NCBI RefSeq assembly: GCF_001429725.1
Contig: NZ_LMHV01000043.1
Location: 22,938 to 86,937, forward strand
Direction: 5' to 3'
From: Rhizobium sp. Root708
GTDB taxonomy: Bacteria; Pseudomonadota; Alphaproteobacteria; Rhizobiales; Rhizobiaceae
Length of the DNA stretch: 64,000 nt
Made by a program: the position numbers and the translations under genes. This document shows positions 60,108 through 64,000 of this stretch, one piece after another. The notes under the pieces are model-generated. The model was not told where the DNA came from. It searched no databases and saw only the letters and a list, made by a program, of their open reading frames with translations. Numbering within the stretch: the first letter of the stretch is position 1; every line of letters begins with the position of its first letter.

Positions 60108-61328
60108 TTCCCACACCTTGACGAGTTCGACGATCGTCTGAACTGCCTTCTCCATGTCTTGCCGGCTGATCCATTCGAGCGGCGAATGAAACGCATGCCC
60201 GCCGGCGAAAATGTTGGGGCACGGCAATCCCATGAACGACAGGCGCGAACCGTCTGTACCGCCTCGAATGCTGCCTCTCACCGGCTCCAGGCCGGCACGG
60301 CGAACCGCTTCGATGGCGTTGTCGACGATCTCTGGATGGCGGTCGAGAACAGACTTCATGTTGCGGTATTGCTGTTTGACCTCGAAGCGGTAGGTCGAGC
60401 CGGGGTAACCCGACAGTACATCTTTCACGATGCCTTCAAGCAGAGCTTCCTTGGCGACTAGGCCATCCTCGGTAAAGTCACGAACGATAAGGCTGATGGT
60501 CGCCTTCTCCATTGATCCCTCGATGCCGGTCGGGTGAATGAAACCATCTCTTCCGGCTGTGGTTTCAGGGGCCATGTTGCCAGGTAGCCGATCGACGATC
60601 GACGCTGCGATCTTGGCCGCGTTCTCCATCTTTCCTTTGGCAAAGCCCGGATGCATGGCAACGCCAAGAATGGTGATCTGGACACCATCGGCGGAAAAGG
60701 TCTCGTCCTCGACGTGGCCGGCTGTCTCGCCGTCCATCGTATAAGCGAATTGCGCACCGAGCTTGACGAGATCGACCTTGTCGACACCACGCCCGATCTC
60801 TTCGTCGGGCGTGAACAACAGCTTGACCGTGCCGCGGCGAATCTCGGGATGCTCCAACAGGAATTTGGCCGCGGTCATGATCTCGGCAACACCGGCTTTG
60901 TCGTCGGCGCCAAGGAGCGTCGTGCCGTCGGTGGTTATGATGTCATTGCCGATTTGATCGCGCAGCGCTGGATGGTCGCTCGCCCGGATGACCTGCTGAG
61001 GGTCGCCCGTCAGAACAATATCGCCGCCGCGGTAGTTGCACAGCGTTCGTGGTTTGACGCCGGTGCCGCTGAAATCGGGCGCCGTGTCCATGTGCGAACA
61101 GAAGCAAATGGTCGGCACGGTCTTCTCGACATTCCCGGGAATGGTTGCGTAGACGTAGCCGTGCTCATCCAGATGGGCGTCTTCCAGTCCCATCAGCAGA
61201 AGCTCGTCCGCCAGCAAGGCCCCGAGGGTCTTCTGCTTTTCAGTGGAAGGTTGCGCGGAAGACTGCGGATCGGACTGGGTGTCGATGACGACATAACGAA
61301 GAAAGCGATCGGTAACGGTATCAGACAT
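60096..61328 (-). CDS. pepT: Peptidase T (tripeptide aminopeptidase)
   Basis: A 410-residue M20B metallopeptidase that releases the N-terminal residue of tripeptides in the cytoplasm. Zinc-ligand motifs visible are CFCSHMDTAPD near residues 76-86, ITTDGTTLLGADDKAGVAEIM near 130-150, the catalytic FTPDEEIGRG near 172-181, and the late FAGGHAFHSPLEWISRQDMEKAV near 375-397. It may process peptides imported by Dpp. It is monocistronic and convergent with the ABC-F gene. The start ATG has no strong ribosome-binding site (AAGCCGCC). Confidence 0.93.
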   Translation of the reverse strand: MSDTVTDRFLRYVVIDTQSDPQSSAQPSTEKQKTLGALLADELLLMGLEDAHLDEHGYVYATIPGNVEKTVPTICFCSHMDTAPDFSGTGVKPRTLCNYRGGDIVLTGDPQQVIRASDHPALRDQIGNDIITTDGTTLLGADDKAGVAEIMTAAKFLLEHPEIRRGTVKLLFTPDEEIGRGVDKVDLVKLGAQFAYTMDGETAGHVEDETFSADGVQITILGVAMHPGFAKGKMENAAKIAASIVDRLPGNMAPETTAGRDGFIHPTGIEGSMEKATISLIVRDFTEDGLVAKEALLEGIVKDVLSGYPGSTYRFEVKQQYRNMKSVLDRHPEIVDNAIEAVRRAGLEPVRGSIRGGTDGSRLSFMGLPCPNIFAGGHAFHSPLEWISRQDMEKAVQTIVELVKVWEERA

Positions 61329-61778
61329 GGCGGCTTCCGAATAATGACATCAAATCACAATGATGCACTAAACCACCCAGGCGCGCGGCCTGCTATTCCG
61401 AAAGAGTTTTGTCGTGGGAGAATTGGCTGGGGAACCTGGATTCTCACATGATTTCAATGACTTATGGAAAAGCCTTTGAAATCCCCTCTGTTTTCCCATC
61501 GTGAGCGACCGTGGATGCCACCTTTGTGCCCTGGCTTTGGGCATCAGTCAACAGGACGGGCGAGCGGCAATAATTTCCGGTTTCGAAGGTCAAGTATGCG
61601 GTGAGGCGGCCACAAAGCGCCCGGCCGCTCTGCGCCCCCATGCATGTCGGTCGTTCAGAAACACAGCGTCGACACTTTTAAGCGGACATTGAACGGAGCG
61701 CGCCATGAGCGGCGATATAATGTTGCAGGTCAGAAGCCGCACTCAGGCTGCGCGAGAGGATCCGGGAGGCGAGGGCAC
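61329..61778. other. Gene-poor junction between pepT and the terminal island
   Basis: About 450 bp with no supported gene. A 25-codon frame at 61705-61782 (MSGDIMLQVRSRTQAARED start, ribosome-binding site GGAG upstream) may be a remnant. This marks the transition from conserved operons to the accessory region. Confidence 0.4.
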
Positions 61779-62858
61779 CTAGGCCTCATCATCCTTATCC
61801 CCCGCGAGGCCAATCAGGTCGAGGGATGTTGATCGGTCCGCCTTCTGCTCGACAATTTGATCTCCCCACTCCTCGTGACTCCAGCCGCACTGCATGCACT
61901 TCCCGCCGCTCTCCTCGTCAGCGCTGAGCAGCTCGCTTTCGCATTCGTCGTTGGGGCACGCGCCGACCTTCATCGGATACACGCCGTCGCAGATCACGCA
62001 GCGGACCTCGAGAGTGTCGACCATCCGGAACGACGTCGGCGCATCGGTCTCGTAGGGTTCATGGCCGCCCAGCCTCGCGTCAGACGAGCAACTGAAGCAG
62101 ATTAAACGACGCTCCTCTCGCTCGTGCCCCATCAGCCACCTGTACTGGCCGTCGGACAGGCCCGGAAGGAGCTGCCAAAGCTCGTGGAATAGATCGCTTC
62201 GCTCGTTATAGTCGCTGTCGGCGTAGTTGGCCCAGCGGTGCAGCGTGGCGAAGTGGAGTCGGTCCTCCATCCAACGGCGGCCGGGATACAGCTCAGTGTA
62301 GTGCATCTGCAGAATGTCGATGATCACCTGAGGGTCAAGCGCCCTCCTATAGATGCCAAGGTGATACATCTTGTTCCGGTTGCGCCTGATCTCATCGAAC
62401 ATCGCCTGGAACTCCTTCGACAGCAAGGTGGAGCAGAAGGTGTTGTGGACCCGGACAAGTTCCGAGGCGTCGATGGTCGGGAAGTCGGTGAAGTCCCAGG
62501 TGTTCGTGGCAGAGTCGGCGGGCTTGATGTCCGTGCGCTTGAGCAGGAGGTACGGACTCACGTCGCATATCTGCGCCTTCAAACCGATCTCCTGGCTCTG
62601 CTGGATCAGCGTATAGATGCCCTGCAGGTCACTCTGGGCAGCCTCGATGTAGTCCCGCCACTCGCTGATCACCTCGTCGCCGGAACTGTCGGCCCTGTCG
62701 AGGTAGAAGTGCCCGCGCTCCGGCGACCAGTCGGGCGTCGCGAGTCCGCTAAACCTCTCCCATTCTGTGACAATCGCCGTCACCTCGGACCATGCTTTGA
62801 AGTAGAGCCGCAGGCTGACGGTGCGCAGCTCGTCTGCTGTCGGTACGTTCTCGATCAC
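61779..62858 (-). CDS. Unrecognised protein with HEPN-like motif and zinc-ribbon cysteines
   Basis: A 359-residue soluble protein, no membrane helix or signal. The N-terminal two-thirds is helical. Residues 161-166 read RNKMYH, fitting the R-polar-x3-H (RX4-6H) active-site motif of HEPN ribonucleases, in the helix-like context MFDEIRRNRNKMYHLGIYRR. The last third has four cysteine pairs: C254/C257, C287/C290, C301/C306 and C321/C324, spaced as two zinc ribbons. The HEPN assignment is inference from the motif alone. It sits in a gene-poor stretch next to a transposase remnant and has no operon partner in view. Confidence 0.55.
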   Translation of the reverse strand: MIENVPTADELRTVSLRLYFKAWSEVTAIVTEWERFSGLATPDWSPERGHFYLDRADSSGDEVISEWRDYIEAAQSDLQGIYTLIQQSQEIGLKAQICDVSPYLLLKRTDIKPADSATNTWDFTDFPTIDASELVRVHNTFCSTLLSKEFQAMFDEIRRNRNKMYHLGIYRRALDPQVIIDILQMHYTELYPGRRWMEDRLHFATLHRWANYADSDYNERSDLFHELWQLLPGLSDGQYRWLMGHEREERRLICFSCSSDARLGGHEPYETDAPTSFRMVDTLEVRCVICDGVYPMKVGACPNDECESELLSADEESGGKCMQCGWSHEEWGDQIVEQKADRSTSLDLIGLAGDKDDEA

Positions 62859-62954
62859 GCTTCAGGGTCCTCCTCAAAAGGACTCGTGGACTAAACGGAA
62901 CCAGCATTCAAGATCCCAGATCGGCGCGAGGCGCCTGACATATACCGGGGCCTT

Positions 62955-63155
62955 TTGCGCAAAGCGAATTTGTGCGCTGGTTTCAAGCGCGACGCGGTGC
63001 GTCAGATCACCGAACGGGGCTATCAGGTCCCGGAGGTTTCGCAACGGCTCGACGTGAGCCAGCGTTCGCTCTACGAGTGGTGGTTGGAAGTTTGCCGCAT
63101 GGAATACCAAAAGCAGTGTGGCGATTCTACAAAGCGTCTCCATTTCGGCCGTTGA
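62955..63155 (+). pseudogene. IS3-family transposase OrfA remnant
   Basis: A 66-codon frame from a TTG contains GFKRDAVRQITERGYQVPEV followed by SQRLDVSQRSLYEWW, the helix-turn-helix of IS3/IS911-type OrfA proteins. After Trp the sequence loses resemblance to OrfA and stops, and no OrfB follows, so this is a 5' fragment of an insertion sequence. No terminal inverted repeats were found. Confidence 0.75.
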
Positions 63156-63280
63156 GATCAGCTTTACCGCCGCCAAGGAGCAGTATTGGGGACGGCTCTG
63201 CTGATAGTCGTGGCTGCGACTGTGCAGGGCGTTGCGAGCATTTCAACCGTCGCCGACTGCGTTTCGGCGTTCCGTTTCGC

Positions 63281-63910
63281 TCAGTCGTCTTCGCCGGTGA
63301 GTTCCTTCCAGCGACCGACGTCGATATCTACAAAGCCGGCGGGATAGCTCCGCCCCATTGCGCTGAACGCAGCTTCGCCCTCCGTATGGACAGCGGACAC
63401 CGCCGTCGCCGGAAGCGACGCTTTCAAATAGAGATCGAAGACCGATTTCTCTGGGATCGCGCCGCGTGCGCGTCCGAAGGTCGCGACCACTGCTTTGCTG
63501 GCGGCATGGCTGTGACGGGTCGCCTCAAGCGGCACCGCGATCTCAGCGATCCGTGCCCTGCCGAGCCGTGTCAACGGCGCGGAAAGCGCCGTGTCGTTGA
63601 CCCAAAAGGAAGCCACCTCGCCGCCCCAGCGTGCCATTAGCGGCGCGACGCCGTTGTTGTCGACCGCAATTGGATGGGAGACCATCCAAAACTTCTCGGA
63701 GCGGGCGTCGCGCTGCTCGCTGTGGAACGGGCTCGCGTCGTAGAGCTGATCGGCGATCTCGGCTGGCAGGGCGCCGGAGACAACCAGCGCATCGAGGCGG
63801 CGGCGCAGGGTGGTCGGGGTGGATAGGTGGATGCCCGAACGGCGAAGCTCCGCGACTTCGTCGTCGGTCAAGCGAGTGTAGTGGAAGGCGCGGATGATGC
63901 GTGACACCAT
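63281..63910 (-). CDS. Unrecognised 209-residue protein in the terminal island
   Basis: Starting at ATG 63910, with GGGGGATCTT upstream; a GTG at 63922 is also in frame. The frame upstream stays open to the window edge, without ATG, GTG or TTG, so the gene may be longer and begin outside the window. Residues near the start, RIIRAFHYTRLTDDEVAELRRSGIHLS, continue to RARSEKFWMVSHPIAVDNNGVAP-type sequence and a C-terminal AGFVDIDVGRWKELTGEDD. The protein looks soluble. No catalytic motif is obvious. It lies on the same strand as the HEPN-like gene, 0.4 kb away across the transposase remnant. Confidence 0.5.
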   Translation of the reverse strand: MVSRIIRAFHYTRLTDDEVAELRRSGIHLSTPTTLRRRLDALVVSGALPAEIADQLYDASPFHSEQRDARSEKFWMVSHPIAVDNNGVAPLMARWGGEVASFWVNDTALSAPLTRLGRARIAEIAVPLEATRHSHAASKAVVATFGRARGAIPEKSVFDLYLKASLPATAVSAVHTEGEAAFSAMGRSYPAGFVDIDVGRWKELTGEDD

Positions 63911-64000
63911 AAGATCCCCCACTCTGTCGAGCAGGGCATAGTACGCGGCCGCATGCGGATTGTCCGGGCGCTTGATGGGACGGTCGGGGCCATCGACGTT

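Noticed and set aside
61501..61692. A 63-codon frame in the island junction
   Set aside because: No ribosome-binding site and no recognisable sequence; treated as noncoding.

Overview
The window looks like chromosomal DNA of a Rhizobiaceae alphaproteobacterium, closest in gene content to Sinorhizobium/Ensifer or Rhizobium. Grounds: an aglR-aglEFGAK alpha-glucoside locus, a zwf-pgl-edd Entner-Doudoroff operon, the RirA iron regulator, a CbrA-type cell-cycle sensor kinase beside a phasin gene, and a tRNA-His with a genomic A73 and a G1:U72 end pair, an alphaproteobacterial peculiarity. Coding sequence is dense and GC-rich. The genus is inferred; no search was run.

Layout. 1-8 kb: end of folD, then alpha-glucoside uptake and hydrolysis (LacI repressor, binding protein, two permeases, GH13 glucosidase, ATPase). 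8-13 kb: a PilZ-like protein and the convergent zwf-pgl-edd operon. 13-17 kb: a glutamine-synthetase-like plus FAD-oxidoreductase pair of the gamma-glutamylputrescine type and an HI0933-family flavoprotein. 17-23 kb: two methyl-accepting chemotaxis proteins and a LysR regulator. 23-26 kb: isocitrate lyase with a small downstream gene, divergent from an XRE/short-chain-fatty-acid-type regulator. 26-31 kb: a putrescine-type ABC transporter (potFGHI). 30.5-39 kb: AsmA-like protein, acetoacetyl-CoA synthetase, CbrA-like kinase, phasin. 39-42.7 kb: tRNA-His, a universal-stress-type protein, a small HTH protein, a DUF4174-like protein, and a monooxygenase-LysR pair. 42.8-50.6 kb: methylmalonate-semialdehyde dehydrogenase, rirA, dppABCDF. 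50.6-54 kb: gluconokinase, a DadA-like oxidoreductase, and a type III polyketide synthase coupled to an isoprenylcysteine-methyltransferase-like protein. 54-61.3 kb: TPR protein, ECF sigma/anti-sigma pair, UvrD-like helicase, ABC-F ATPase, peptidase T.

The last 2.6 kb (about 61.4-64 kb) differs in character: gene-poor, with an IS3-type transposase remnant between two unrecognised minus-strand genes. One of these carries a HEPN-like RNKMYH motif followed by four cysteine pairs and is the best candidate here for an undescribed system.

Regulation visible in the DNA includes two perfect TTAA-N7-TTAA (CtrA-type) boxes, one upstream of the cbrA-like gene and one upstream of the small HTH gene; tandem TGC-N3-GCA palindromes at the phasin promoter; LacI-type operators around the agl promoter; a promoter with an overlapping inverted repeat before rirA; a 25-bp near-perfect palindrome before dppA; and stable hairpins directly after the binding-protein gene in all three ABC operons (agl, pot, dpp). 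Much of the window concerns carbon and nitrogen scavenging: glucosides feed zwf-pgl-edd, polyamines and peptides enter by pot and dpp, and acetoacetate activation and phasin tie to polyhydroxybutyrate turnover.
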